DNA of 64,000 nt, taken from assembly GCF_001399685.1 (NCBI RefSeq), contig NZ_JTHN01000062.1:1-64000 (forward strand), read 5' to 3'. The notes beneath the pieces were generated by a model. The model did not search any database and was not told where the DNA came from. It saw only the letters and a program-made list of their open reading frames with translations. Below are positions 8,226 through 15,705 of the stretch, piece by piece (the first letter of the stretch is position 1; each line of letters begins with the position of its first letter). The DNA comes from Paenibacillus sp. A3 (lineage in GTDB: Bacteria; Bacillota; Bacilli; Paenibacillales; NBRC-103111). The position numbers and the translations under genes were made by a program.

Positions 8226-9122
8226 ATGCCATTGCGTGTTACCCAAAGCATGATGCATTCTCAGGTTCTTGGTAATATTACGAATAATTTAAGAGGAATG
8301 AGTAAGAATCAAGATATTTTGTCGACCGGCAGAAAAATTAATCAACCCTCTGATGATCCGGTAGGCATTACTTACGCATTGCGTTACCGCAGCGAATTGT
8401 CGATGAATGAGCAATATCAGAAAAATGTGGATATGGCTAAATCTTTTTTAGATCATACGGATACCGTAATGGGCCAAATCGGAGAGTTGCTGCAAAGAGC
8501 GAAGGAGCTGACAACCCGGGGGGTGAACGGTACCAATCCGCAATCTGCGTTGGATGCTATCGCTCAAGAGATGGGGCAGATCTATGAACATGCGGTTACG
8601 CTTGGAAACGATAAAATGAACGGGAAGTATATTTTTAACGGACAATTTACTGACAAGCAACCGTACACCTTAGCAAATGCGGCGGCAGACCAAACCGATA
8701 CGAAACTTATTAATTTTCAATTCGGAGCAGGGATCACGCTTCCTATTAATGTTACTGGGGAACAGGCGTTTGGATCTCCTTCAGATGGGGATAATATGTT
8801 CGCTGTCTTGAAAGGAATCCAAAATGCATTTGCTTCAGGGAACAAAACACAAGCCGAGGCATTGATGGATAAGCTGGATACACGTCTTACCAAGTTTTTG
8901 GATATGAGAGCAGAGGTTGGGGCGAGGGTGAATCGTGTTGATTTAGTTGAAAATCGCTTGGAAGATTTAACCCAAAACTTGACTTCGTTAGACAGCAAGG
9001 TAGAGGATGCGGACATTGCAAAGACAATTACCGATTTGAAACAGTATGAAAATATTTACCAGGCGTCTCTTTCCGTTGGCGCCAAAATTGTCCAACCAAG
9101 CTTGTTGGATTATTTGAGATAA
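8226..9122 (+). CDS. flgL: Flagellar hook-associated protein 3 FlgL
   Basis: Second junction protein between hook and filament, flagellin-like. The N-terminus has MRVTQSMM-type residues and STGRKINQPSDDPVG, the conserved FlgL/flagellin D0-D1 signature. The C-terminus ends with a coiled region (DLTQNLTSLDSKVEDADIA) and LKQYENIYQASLSVGAKI. The length of 298 residues is normal. AGGAGG precedes the ATG. Confidence 0.96.
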   Translation: MPLRVTQSMMHSQVLGNITNNLRGMSKNQDILSTGRKINQPSDDPVGITYALRYRSELSMNEQYQKNVDMAKSFLDHTDTVMGQIGELLQRAKELTTRGVNGTNPQSALDAIAQEMGQIYEHAVTLGNDKMNGKYIFNGQFTDKQPYTLANAAADQTDTKLINFQFGAGITLPINVTGEQAFGSPSDGDNMFAVLKGIQNAFASGNKTQAEALMDKLDTRLTKFLDMRAEVGARVNRVDLVENRLEDLTQNLTSLDSKVEDADIAKTITDLKQYENIYQASLSVGAKIVQPSLLDYLR

Positions 9123-9139
9123 GATAGGAGTGATGTTCT

Positions 9140-9706
9140 ATGAACTTGCTCCGCCTGTCAATTCAGCAAACCTTGGGTCAGATCGGCATGCAAACTCAGA
9201 ATGCTTCTACTGATATGAGGTCTCCCAGAGGGCAATTATCGATTGAACAGCATCCGGCACAAATGGATTTTCATTCTGAGCCAGGCGAATTGCGCATCGA
9301 TTCGTCGGCAGCTTGGGCTGCTTTAGGATCTGGTCCACATATGGAGTGGATGAATTCTATTTACAGCCAAGCTCCCGGTATTGCGCTGCAGGGAATAGCC
9401 AGAATTGTTGAAAACGGCAATCGCATGGCTCAAATTCATAATCCGCGCAACGCCTTTGCGGAACTAGCCCAGAATGCTTTTTCAAATGAGAGTTCTGTAG
9501 AATACGTCGGTCCGGCTTCGAATATGAATGTGAAAATTCAATATGAAGCAAAACCGGCTGTAACCAATATCGAAGCTCGTAAAGCGGACATTCAATACAC
9601 GCCGATGAAACCCGAGATTCGCTACAATCCGGGACGGGTCAATATCTATATGAGACAAATGAATTCGATCGATATACAAGTAACGACCTATGATTGGTAT
9701 AAATAA
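9140..9706 (+). CDS. DUF6470 (YviE-like) flagellar-cluster protein
   Basis: Protein of the YviE/DUF6470 group that lies between flgL and fliW in Bacilli; its function is unknown. The 188 residues begin with LLRLSIQQTLGQIGMQT. They are rich in Pro/Asn/Gln with short repeating units near the end (IQYEAKPAVTNIEARKADIQY, MKPEIRYNPGRVNIYMRQ), which suggests an extended beta-rich protein. There is no signal peptide or membrane segment. The start is 18 bases after flgL with TAGGAG before it. Confidence 0.85.
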   Translation: MNLLRLSIQQTLGQIGMQTQNASTDMRSPRGQLSIEQHPAQMDFHSEPGELRIDSSAAWAALGSGPHMEWMNSIYSQAPGIALQGIARIVENGNRMAQIHNPRNAFAELAQNAFSNESSVEYVGPASNMNVKIQYEAKPAVTNIEARKADIQYTPMKPEIRYNPGRVNIYMRQMNSIDIQVTTYDWYK

Positions 9707-9713
9707 TTATTCT

Positions 9714-9739
9714 AAGGCTATAGCTAATGCTATAGCCTT
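9714..9739. other. Perfect hairpin before fliW
   Basis: AAGGCTATAGC at 9714-9724 and GCTATAGCCTT at 9729-9739 form a perfect 11-bp stem with a TAAT tetraloop. No U-run follows on either strand, so a simple intrinsic terminator is unlikely. It could be an RNA processing or stability element separating the flgK-flgL part from fliW-csrA. Confidence 0.6.
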
Positions 9740-9762
9740 CAATACTTGAAAGGGGCCACATT

Positions 9763-10191
9763 ATGCTCGAACATTTGAATGGTAAAATAATTAACTTTCA
9801 TGGGAGTATCCTCGCTTTTGAAGGGTTAAATGAATTTGTTTTTAATTATATTGAAGGAAGCGACTTGGGATACTTAAGCAGTGTTCAGGACGAAAAAATT
9901 GGTTTTGTTATCGCTGTTCCATTTGAATATTTTAAAGAATATACGTTTGAATTGAACGAAGATGACGTGGCTAGGTTGGAGTTACATTCTGAACGGGATG
10001 TTCTCATCTTATCTATTGTTACCCTTAGGGAACCTTTCCAAGAATCTACAATGAATTTGCTTGCTCCGCTTGTTATCAATGTCCGAAATCTCAAAGGGTA
10101 CCAAATCATTCTGCCTCCTAGCTATGAATATGAAATAAAAACTCCACTTTACCCAAAAGAGAGACAAGAAAGTGGTGAGAAAAAATGTTAG
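9763..10191 (+). CDS. fliW: FliW flagellar assembly factor
   Basis: FliW binds either flagellin or CsrA. When flagellin is secreted, FliW is freed to sequester CsrA, which lifts the block on hag translation. The 142 residues match the family: an N-terminal beta strand with INFHGSILAFEGL, then FVFNYIEGSDLGYLSSVQD and a C-terminal NVRNLKGYQIILP. It overlaps csrA by 7 bases, the usual arrangement, and the flagellin target lies directly downstream. Confidence 0.95.
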   Translation: MLEHLNGKIINFHGSILAFEGLNEFVFNYIEGSDLGYLSSVQDEKIGFVIAVPFEYFKEYTFELNEDDVARLELHSERDVLILSIVTLREPFQESTMNLLAPLVINVRNLKGYQIILPPSYEYEIKTPLYPKERQESGEKKC

Positions 10192-10418
10192 TTCTATCCC
10201 GAAAAAAGGGACAGTCCATCATGATTAACGGAAATATTGAAATTTATGTTGTTTCCATTGAGGGTGAACAGATCAAATTAGGAATTAAGGCGCCGAGTGA
10301 TATTAAAGTTTACAGAAAGGAACTACTAGAAGCGATTGAAGCGAGTAATAAGGAAGCCATTTCAGTGAAGTTTGATATTAACGAAATAAAAAAAATAGTA
10401 AAAAACTTAGAAAAATAA
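10185..10418 (+). CDS. csrA: CsrA translational regulator
   Basis: RNA-binding homodimer that represses hag translation. The 77 residues begin MLVLSRKKGQSIMI, the CsrA signature, followed by IKLGIKAPSDIKVYRKEL. The Arg/Ile/Ala residues of the RNA-binding strand are present. The C-terminal extension after about residue 55 is typical of the Bacillus-type protein that FliW binds allosterically. Its start overlaps the end of fliW, and a hag leader with two GGA sites follows. Confidence 0.96.
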   Translation: MLVLSRKKGQSIMINGNIEIYVVSIEGEQIKLGIKAPSDIKVYRKELLEAIEASNKEAISVKFDINEIKKIVKNLEK

Positions 10419-10428
10419 AAAAAAGCAC

Positions 10429-10456
10429 TAAACATCTCTAACTAAACAGCCGATAT
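10429..10456 (+). promoter_or_regulatory. SigmaD promoter of hag
   Basis: TAAA at 10429-10432 and GCCGATAT at 10449-10456 with a 16-base spacer. The -10 is an exact sigmaD consensus. Transcription should begin near 10462 and give a leader of about 60 bases containing the CsrA sites. Confidence 0.88.
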
Positions 10457-10481
10457 AGAAAATGTAGGAGCAAAGCCCTAC

Positions 10482-10514
10482 TCCACAAGGAAGTGGAACA
10501 AACATTCAGGGAGG
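10482..10514 (+). promoter_or_regulatory. CsrA-binding leader of hag
   Basis: TCCAC at 10482-10486 and GTGGA at 10493-10497 close a loop AAGGAA that displays GGA, the form CsrA prefers. A second site, AGGGAGG at 10508-10514, is the hag Shine-Dalgarno sequence. This two-site arrangement matches the Bacillus subtilis hag leader, where CsrA bridges both sites and blocks ribosome access. Confidence 0.82.
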
Positions 10515-10523
10515 AAATTACCA

Positions 10524-11339
10524 ATGATTATTAACCACAATCTTAATGCAATGAACGCACACCGCAACATGACTATGAACAACATCGCGCAAGGTAAATC
10601 CAGCGAGAAGCTTTCTTCCGGTTATCGCATTAACCGTGCAGCTGACGATGCAGCAGGCTTGTCGATCTCCGAAAAAATGCGTACGCAAATCCGCGGCTTG
10701 AACCAAGCAGGAGCAAACGCTCAAGACGGCGTTTCCCTCGTACAAACAGCAGAGGGCGCAATGAACGAAGTTTCCGACATGCTGACTCGTATGAAAGAAC
10801 TCGCAGTAAAAGCAAGCAACGGAACGTACAACACTTCCGACTTGAAAGCAATGGACGAAGAGTTCAAAGCTCTGAGCAATGCGATCGACGACATTGCGAA
10901 CAAAACGACGTTCAACGGTATCACCATGTTGAACCAATCTACTCCTGCGGCTATCAGCATTCAAATCGGCAACAACAAAGGCGACTCGGTTGCGATCACA
11001 TCCCAGAACATCACCAAAACAGGTCTGGGCATTGATTCGGCAAACGTTACAACAAGTACTAATGCAGCTGACGCTCTGAAAACAATCGACGATGCAATCG
11101 GCAAAGTTAACACTGCACGTTCTGAGTTCGGTGCCGTACAAAACCGTCTGGAGCATGTATATAACAACTTGTCGACAACATCCGAGAACCTGCAAGCTGC
11201 CGAATCCCGTATCCGCGATACCGATATGGCAAAAGAAATGATGAACTACACGAAGCTGAACATCCTGCAACAAGCATCCAACTCGATGCTGGCTCAAGCA
11301 AACCAAGCTCCTCAAGGCGTTCTCCAGCTGCTTCGTTAA
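10524..11339 (+). CDS. hag: Flagellin Hag
   Basis: Filament subunit. The N-terminus MIINHNLNAMNAHRNM and SSGYRINRAADDAAGLSISEKM, and the C-terminal ESRIRDTDMAKEM with QASNSMLAQANQ and LLR, are canonical flagellin D0/D1. At 271 residues it lacks large outer D2/D3 domains. The short central part (about 140-190) is rich in Thr/Ser/Asn and would be the surface-exposed site for O-glycosylation by the nearby island. Codon use is noticeably more uniform than in neighbours, as expected for a very highly expressed gene. Confidence 0.97.
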   Translation: MIINHNLNAMNAHRNMTMNNIAQGKSSEKLSSGYRINRAADDAAGLSISEKMRTQIRGLNQAGANAQDGVSLVQTAEGAMNEVSDMLTRMKELAVKASNGTYNTSDLKAMDEEFKALSNAIDDIANKTTFNGITMLNQSTPAAISIQIGNNKGDSVAITSQNITKTGLGIDSANVTTSTNAADALKTIDDAIGKVNTARSEFGAVQNRLEHVYNNLSTTSENLQAAESRIRDTDMAKEMMNYTKLNILQQASNSMLAQANQAPQGVLQLLR

Positions 11340-11358
11340 TCCTTAACCAGGATAAAAG

Positions 11359-11404
11359 CACCTATTCCGGTTCGTTTATTACGAATCGGAATAGGTGTTT
11401 TTTT
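11359..11404 (+). terminator. hag terminator
   Basis: CACCTATTCCG at 11359-11369 pairs with CGGAATAGGTG at 11387-11397, with further pairing of TTCG and CGAA inside, followed by a run of seven T. This is a strong intrinsic terminator. Confidence 0.93.
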
Positions 11405-11447
11405 ACCATACGGTTTTTTAACCCTTCAATATAATTGAGCGACATTA

Positions 11448-11475
11448 TAACAATATCCCGCCAGCATACCGATAA
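11448..11475 (+). promoter_or_regulatory. SigmaD-like promoter before glycosyltransferase
   Basis: TAAC at 11448-11451 and ACCGATAA at 11468-11475 with a 16-base spacer resemble a sigmaD promoter (one mismatch in each box). It is followed about 45 bases later by the glycosyltransferase start, suggesting expression with the filament genes. Confidence 0.55.
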
Positions 11476-11518
11476 TAAGTATAAATAGCTTTCAGAAGAC
11501 TTGCGGCAGGAGGAGTTT

Positions 11519-12568
11519 ATGAATATCAGCGTCTGCCTTATTGTAAAAGATGAGGAGCTTAACATAGAAAGGGTGCTAAAAAGCATCCCGTCGCCGTTCG
11601 AAGTTATTATTTACGATACAGGATCAAGAGATCGCACGGTACAAATCGCGGAAAAATATAATGCGGTTATAAAACAAGGGGAATGGAACGATGATTTTGC
11701 CCAGGCCAGAAACCAATCCGTTTCTTGGGCAACAGGCGAGTATATTCTTATCTTAGACGCGGATGAAGAGCTTCCACCTGATGCTGAGGCGAAGCTGAGT
11801 CAATTTATCACAGAACATCCCGGTCAAGCGGGAACCGTAGTTCTAGAAAATATAATGGAAAATGATTCGGCCCGGCATAGGATGATTCGTTTTTTTCCTA
11901 ACAGACCTTCGTTTCGCTTCAAAGGGATCGTTCATGAACAGTTGTACGAGAACGATCTACCGGCAAGTTTTAAAGATACCGGGCTTTTAGTTAAACACTA
12001 TGGATATACCAAAAAAGAATATCATGAAAAAGATAAGTTTAACCGGTATCTAACGCTTTACCAAAAAGCACTGGATGAACGGCAGGACGAAGGATACATG
12101 CTTTACCAAATAGGGAAGCTCTACAATTCCCTCGAGCAGTATAAGGAAGCGGAGCATTATTTGAAGAGAAGCTTAACTTATAAGGAAGAAAATCAGCTTT
12201 ACCATCCTCCAATGCTCGTATTGCTAGGTTACACGCTTAAGGAACTGGGCCGCAGCAAGGAAGCTGCCGACCTTCTTGCGAGATATGGAGACGTCTATAA
12301 GGACTTTCCTGATTTATTTTTTCTACTGGGTCTACTTGCTATGGATACAGGGGAAATTCATATTATAGAACCAAGCTTCAAAGAAGCTTTAAGAATTGGC
12401 GAAACCCCAAAATATACCTCGGTGCTGGGGACAGGGTCTTTTAAAGCGGCATACAATCTGGGGGTCTACTACGAAATTCTTGGCTTTAAGGATAAGGCTA
12501 AGGAATACTATAGGCTTGCAGCTTCGTGGGGTTACGACCCTGCTCTCATACGCTTGAAAAATATATAA
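11519..12568 (+). CDS. GT2 glycosyltransferase with TPR tail, inside flagellar operons
   Basis: Cytoplasmic family 2 glycosyltransferase. Residues 1-200 carry the GT-A fold: ISVCLIVKDEELNI, the DTGSRDRT nucleotide-binding turn and the DADEELPPD metal-binding aspartates. The remainder (about 200-349) is TPR-like (YQIGKLYNSLEQYKEAEHYLKRSL). AGGAGG at 11508-11513 fits the ATG at 11519 better than an upstream TTG at 11501. The gene sits between hag and fliD behind its own sigmaD-like promoter, so flagellin is the most likely acceptor. GT2-TPR proteins of this kind glycosylate flagellin or other proteins in several Firmicutes; the sugar cannot be told from sequence. Confidence 0.88.
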   Translation: MNISVCLIVKDEELNIERVLKSIPSPFEVIIYDTGSRDRTVQIAEKYNAVIKQGEWNDDFAQARNQSVSWATGEYILILDADEELPPDAEAKLSQFITEHPGQAGTVVLENIMENDSARHRMIRFFPNRPSFRFKGIVHEQLYENDLPASFKDTGLLVKHYGYTKKEYHEKDKFNRYLTLYQKALDERQDEGYMLYQIGKLYNSLEQYKEAEHYLKRSLTYKEENQLYHPPMLVLLGYTLKELGRSKEAADLLARYGDVYKDFPDLFFLLGLLAMDTGEIHIIEPSFKEALRIGETPKYTSVLGTGSFKAAYNLGVYYEILGFKDKAKEYYRLAASWGYDPALIRLKNI

Positions 12569-12577
12569 TTTTCTGTC

Positions 12578-12605
12578 TAAATAAATCGCAGGAATTTTTC
12601 GATAA
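12578..12605 (+). promoter_or_regulatory. SigmaD-type promoter of fliD
   Basis: TAAA at 12578-12581 and TTCGATAA at 12598-12605, separated by 16 bases, fit the sigmaD consensus with two -10 changes. The fliD ATG follows 36 bases later. Confidence 0.6.
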
Positions 12606-12640
12606 ATATAATAAGGAATATGATAAGAGGAGAGTGGAAC

Positions 12641-14485
12641 ATGCCAGTACGTATTGGTGGAATGGCGTCGGGATTAGATATCGATAAATTAGTAAGCGAC
12701 TTAATGAAAGCGGAAAGAATGCCTTTAGAAAAAATCAAAAAAACAAAAACAAAAACAAACTGGAGCATGGATCTGTACCGTGAGGTTAACTCAAAGCTTG
12801 CTGGACTACGCTCGACGGTGGGCGATTTGAGGTTCGCAGGCGACTGGAAGCAATCTGCCGCGACATCTTCGAATGAAAGTTATATTTCGGTAACGACAAG
12901 CAGTACAGCAAATCCAGCGACTCATGTCATAACAGTCAGCCAATTGGCAACAGGGGCTACTAAATCAAGTACGGGTGCGATGACAAAACAACCACCTGCC
13001 CCGGTTACAGCAAATACAGCTCCTACGACTACCACAATCGATGCTACGAATAATCAGTTCGATGTAACGTTAAATGGGGTAAGAAAAACAATAACTTTAG
13101 ATCAAAAAAGTTATGCATCAACTACCGATTTAGCTCAGCAGATCCAAACCAAATTAAATGATGCATTTGGATACAACAAAATAACAGTTAGCGATTCAGG
13201 GGGCAAAATCTCTTTCAACCCTGTATCGGCTGTGGTAGACGGCAGTACGTCTTATCAGCCGCAGCTCGTGTTGGAAGCTACTTCTCCAACGAATAGCGGG
13301 TACTCAAATCTGGGCTTTACAGGAAGCCGGACTGCTTTCAAGGTAGACGCTAATTCGAAATTAAGTGATATTGCTTCAAAGTTCGATACACCACTAAATG
13401 TATCGGGTACTAGTTACAGCTTTACCATAAACGGGCAGCAAATTACTTACAATGGTGATGACAGCATTTCCACAATAATGGGCAAAGTTAATGCTTCTGC
13501 TGCCGGGGTATATATGTCCTATGACGAGACGACCGACAAGGTATCTTTTCTTACTAAGGATACTGGCGGGACGGCGCAAGTTAATATTTCCGGAGATACT
13601 GGCGGGCTGTTAGCTTCTCTTAAATTGGATTCGCAAGTCGTAACCGGTCAAGATGCAAAAGTTACAATCGATGGAAATACAACTTATAGGAGCAGCAATT
13701 CCTTTACAATCGATGGGGTTACCTATAATCTAAAACAACCGACGGGCGCAACGCCTGTTACGGTATCCGTTAGTAATGATATAAACGGAATTGTCGATAA
13801 GATTAAGAACTTTGTTTCCAAGTATAACGAAACGATCGAGTTTATGAACAAAAGAACGTCCGAAAACAGGTATCGTGGCTACGATCCATTAACCGATGAC
13901 CAGAAGAAAGATATGAAAGAGGCAGACATCAAGGCCTGGGAAGACAAAGCAAAAAGCGGGTTATTGAAAAGTGATCCTACTGTTGAAAGAGCGTTAAGTA
14001 GATTAAGGGAATTAACGGGGATTACATCGGTAAGTGGGATCCAAGAAGCCTATAACTCCTTCGCCAAAATCGGAATTACTACGATGCCTTATGATGCCAA
14101 AAATACCCAAAATTCCGGTAAACTCGTTATAGATGAAAAAATGCTAAAAGAAGCTTTGTCAAAAGATCCCGATAATGTGATCGCCATGTTTACAAATACC
14201 CCTGCATCAAGTACCGATGAAAAGGGTAAGGGGATCATGCGTAGAGTTTATGACCAATTGTCTTCGAGTATTGATGATTTGGTTAAAAGAGCGGGTACCG
14301 TTGGCGGCATCACAAATGATATTAACACGGATCTTGGGTCCGTTATGAAGAAAATGGAAGAACAAATAAGCCGTTTTGATGTGAAACTAAAGAAAAAAGA
14401 AGATTTCTACTATGCAAAGTTCTCGGCAATGGAGAAAGCAATCCAAAAAAGTAATACAACATTGGGATACTTGTCTCGTTTATAA
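12641..14485 (+). CDS. fliD: FliD filament cap protein
   Basis: Hook-associated protein 2, the pentameric cap that folds flagellin at the filament tip. The N-terminal RIGGMASGLDIDKLVSDLMKAE is the FliD_N signature. FliD_C lies in the last 230 residues, ending in a long coiled coil (MKKMEEQISRFDVKLKKKEDFYYAKFSAMEKAI). The length of 614 residues fits. The ATG at 12641 follows AGAGGAG at 12626-12632; the ATG at 12620 is upstream of that site and rejected. flaG, fliS and a fliT-like gene follow closely. Confidence 0.96.
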   Translation: MPVRIGGMASGLDIDKLVSDLMKAERMPLEKIKKTKTKTNWSMDLYREVNSKLAGLRSTVGDLRFAGDWKQSAATSSNESYISVTTSSTANPATHVITVSQLATGATKSSTGAMTKQPPAPVTANTAPTTTTIDATNNQFDVTLNGVRKTITLDQKSYASTTDLAQQIQTKLNDAFGYNKITVSDSGGKISFNPVSAVVDGSTSYQPQLVLEATSPTNSGYSNLGFTGSRTAFKVDANSKLSDIASKFDTPLNVSGTSYSFTINGQQITYNGDDSISTIMGKVNASAAGVYMSYDETTDKVSFLTKDTGGTAQVNISGDTGGLLASLKLDSQVVTGQDAKVTIDGNTTYRSSNSFTIDGVTYNLKQPTGATPVTVSVSNDINGIVDKIKNFVSKYNETIEFMNKRTSENRYRGYDPLTDDQKKDMKEADIKAWEDKAKSGLLKSDPTVERALSRLRELTGITSVSGIQEAYNSFAKIGITTMPYDAKNTQNSGKLVIDEKMLKEALSKDPDNVIAMFTNTPASSTDEKGKGIMRRVYDQLSSSIDDLVKRAGTVGGITNDINTDLGSVMKKMEEQISRFDVKLKKKEDFYYAKFSAMEKAIQKSNTTLGYLSRL

Positions 14486-14508
14486 TGGCAAGGAGGTAGA
14501 TAGAGTAT

Positions 14509-14871
14509 ATGGATATAAAAAACATACCTTCTCTAGGTTTGCCCAATAATACTACAACTTCTTATGATAATCAATCGGCGGAACAACTAGGGAATTTGAT
14601 TTCTTCCATTGAATTGCTAACGAAAAAGCCGTTTCAACTATCCATTTCGGAAGAAGCTTTAGTTAAAGCGATTGAAAAAGCAAATAAAGCCATGGAAGGC
14701 TTTCAGACACGCTTGGAGTTTAGCATTCATGAAAAGAGTAAGCAAATTATCGTTAAAGTGTATAACAAAGAAACGAATGAAGTGATTAGGGAAGTTCCTT
14801 CTGAAAAGATCGTAGATTTAATCACAAATTTACAGGAAATAAACGGAGTCATTATTGATGAAAAGAGGTAA
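14509..14871 (+). CDS. flaG: FlaG family protein
   Basis: FlaG/YvyC protein, involved in filament length control in other bacteria. The 120 residues have a variable polar N-terminus and the conserved C-terminal domain: LEFSIHEKSKQIIVKVYNKETNEVIREVPSEKI and LITNLQEINGVIIDEKR. AAGGAGG at 14490-14496 is a rather long 12 bases from the ATG. The gene lies between fliD and fliS as in Bacillus. Confidence 0.92.
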   Translation: MDIKNIPSLGLPNNTTTSYDNQSAEQLGNLISSIELLTKKPFQLSISEEALVKAIEKANKAMEGFQTRLEFSIHEKSKQIIVKVYNKETNEVIREVPSEKIVDLITNLQEINGVIIDEKR

Positions 14872-14876
14872 GACAA

Positions 14877-15266
14877 ATGAACCAGCAAGCGCAACAGCTT
14901 TATTTAAGAACTCAAGTCAGTACAGCCGCTCCTGGTGAATTAACTCTCCTATTGTATAACGGATGCATCAAGTTCATGAAACAAGCCCAAGAAGCCTTGA
15001 TGACCAAAAATTATAGCGAAAAAAATATTAACATTAAAAAAGCCCAAGACATTATTGACGAGTTAATGATCACTCTCAATATGGACTACGAAATATCGAA
15101 GAACCTCAAAATGCTGTATGTCTTTATTAAAGAACAGCTTTTTGAAGCGAACTTCAAGTTAAACGTGGAATGCTTGGAAACAAGTATATCCTTGGTTACT
15201 GAGTTAAGGGATACGTGGGTTGAGGCGCTTAAGATTCTTAAAAATAAAGCTACTGTGGTCGGTTAA
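14877..15266 (+). CDS. fliS: FliS flagellin chaperone
   Basis: Export chaperone that binds the C-terminal helix of flagellin. The 129 residues show the four-helix FliS pattern with a typical start (YLRTQVSTAAPGELTLLLYNGCIKF) and NINIKKAQDIIDELM. It starts 5 bases after flaG and ends just before the fliT-like gene. Confidence 0.95.
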   Translation: MNQQAQQLYLRTQVSTAAPGELTLLLYNGCIKFMKQAQEALMTKNYSEKNINIKKAQDIIDELMITLNMDYEISKNLKMLYVFIKEQLFEANFKLNVECLETSISLVTELRDTWVEALKILKNKATVVG

Positions 15267-15267
15267 C

Positions 15268-15621
15268 ATGAATAGGGAAGCGACGGAAATCGTATTTGTG
15301 CAACTGATTCGGATTTCTAACCAAATCCTTGCTCTCAATCTAGACACTTTCGAAGACTTGGCTCAGTTGGAAGAATTGCAAAACCAACAGGCTGAGCTTA
15401 TGGAACAAGTTGTGCAGGTAGAGCATTCATCTCCGGAAGTCAAAGCGTATATAGAGGATCTTAAACGACTGGAAGCTCAGATTAATGAAAAGCTTCGCTT
15501 GAACCGTCAGGATTCTGAAAACCAAATCAAGAAAATGCAAAATGCAATGAAGCTCCGCGGCAGGTACCAATCGAATCAAGCGATTCAAGCGGAAGGCTAT
15601 TTTGTAGATAATCAAAATTAA
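15268..15621 (+). CDS. FliT-like flagellar chaperone
   Basis: Small helical protein of 117 residues directly after fliS. The position and a coiled-coil pattern (FEDLAQLEELQNQQAELMEQV, DLKRLEAQINEKLRLNRQ) point to the FliT chaperone of FliD, though the sequence is not a strong match to FliT. An ORF is open upstream into fliS (from 15220), but the ATG at 15268, two bases after the fliS stop, gives the natural translationally coupled start. Confidence 0.75.
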   Translation: MNREATEIVFVQLIRISNQILALNLDTFEDLAQLEELQNQQAELMEQVVQVEHSSPEVKAYIEDLKRLEAQINEKLRLNRQDSENQIKKMQNAMKLRGRYQSNQAIQAEGYFVDNQN

Positions 15622-15644
15622 GCTCGACAGATACGTATAATGAT

Positions 15645-15685
15645 AGGCGCCCGGTTCCGTTTTCAGGACCCGGGCTTACAGCCTT
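15645..15685 (+). terminator. Terminator of the fliD-fliS operon
   Basis: GCCCGGTTCC at 15649-15658 pairs with GGACCCGGGC at 15666-15675 with one mismatch. AGGC at 15645-15648 can also pair with GCCT at 15681-15684, followed by TTTT. It marks the end of the flagellar cluster. Confidence 0.7.
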
Positions 15686-15705
15686 TTTAAGGGCAACCGA
15701 ACGTG

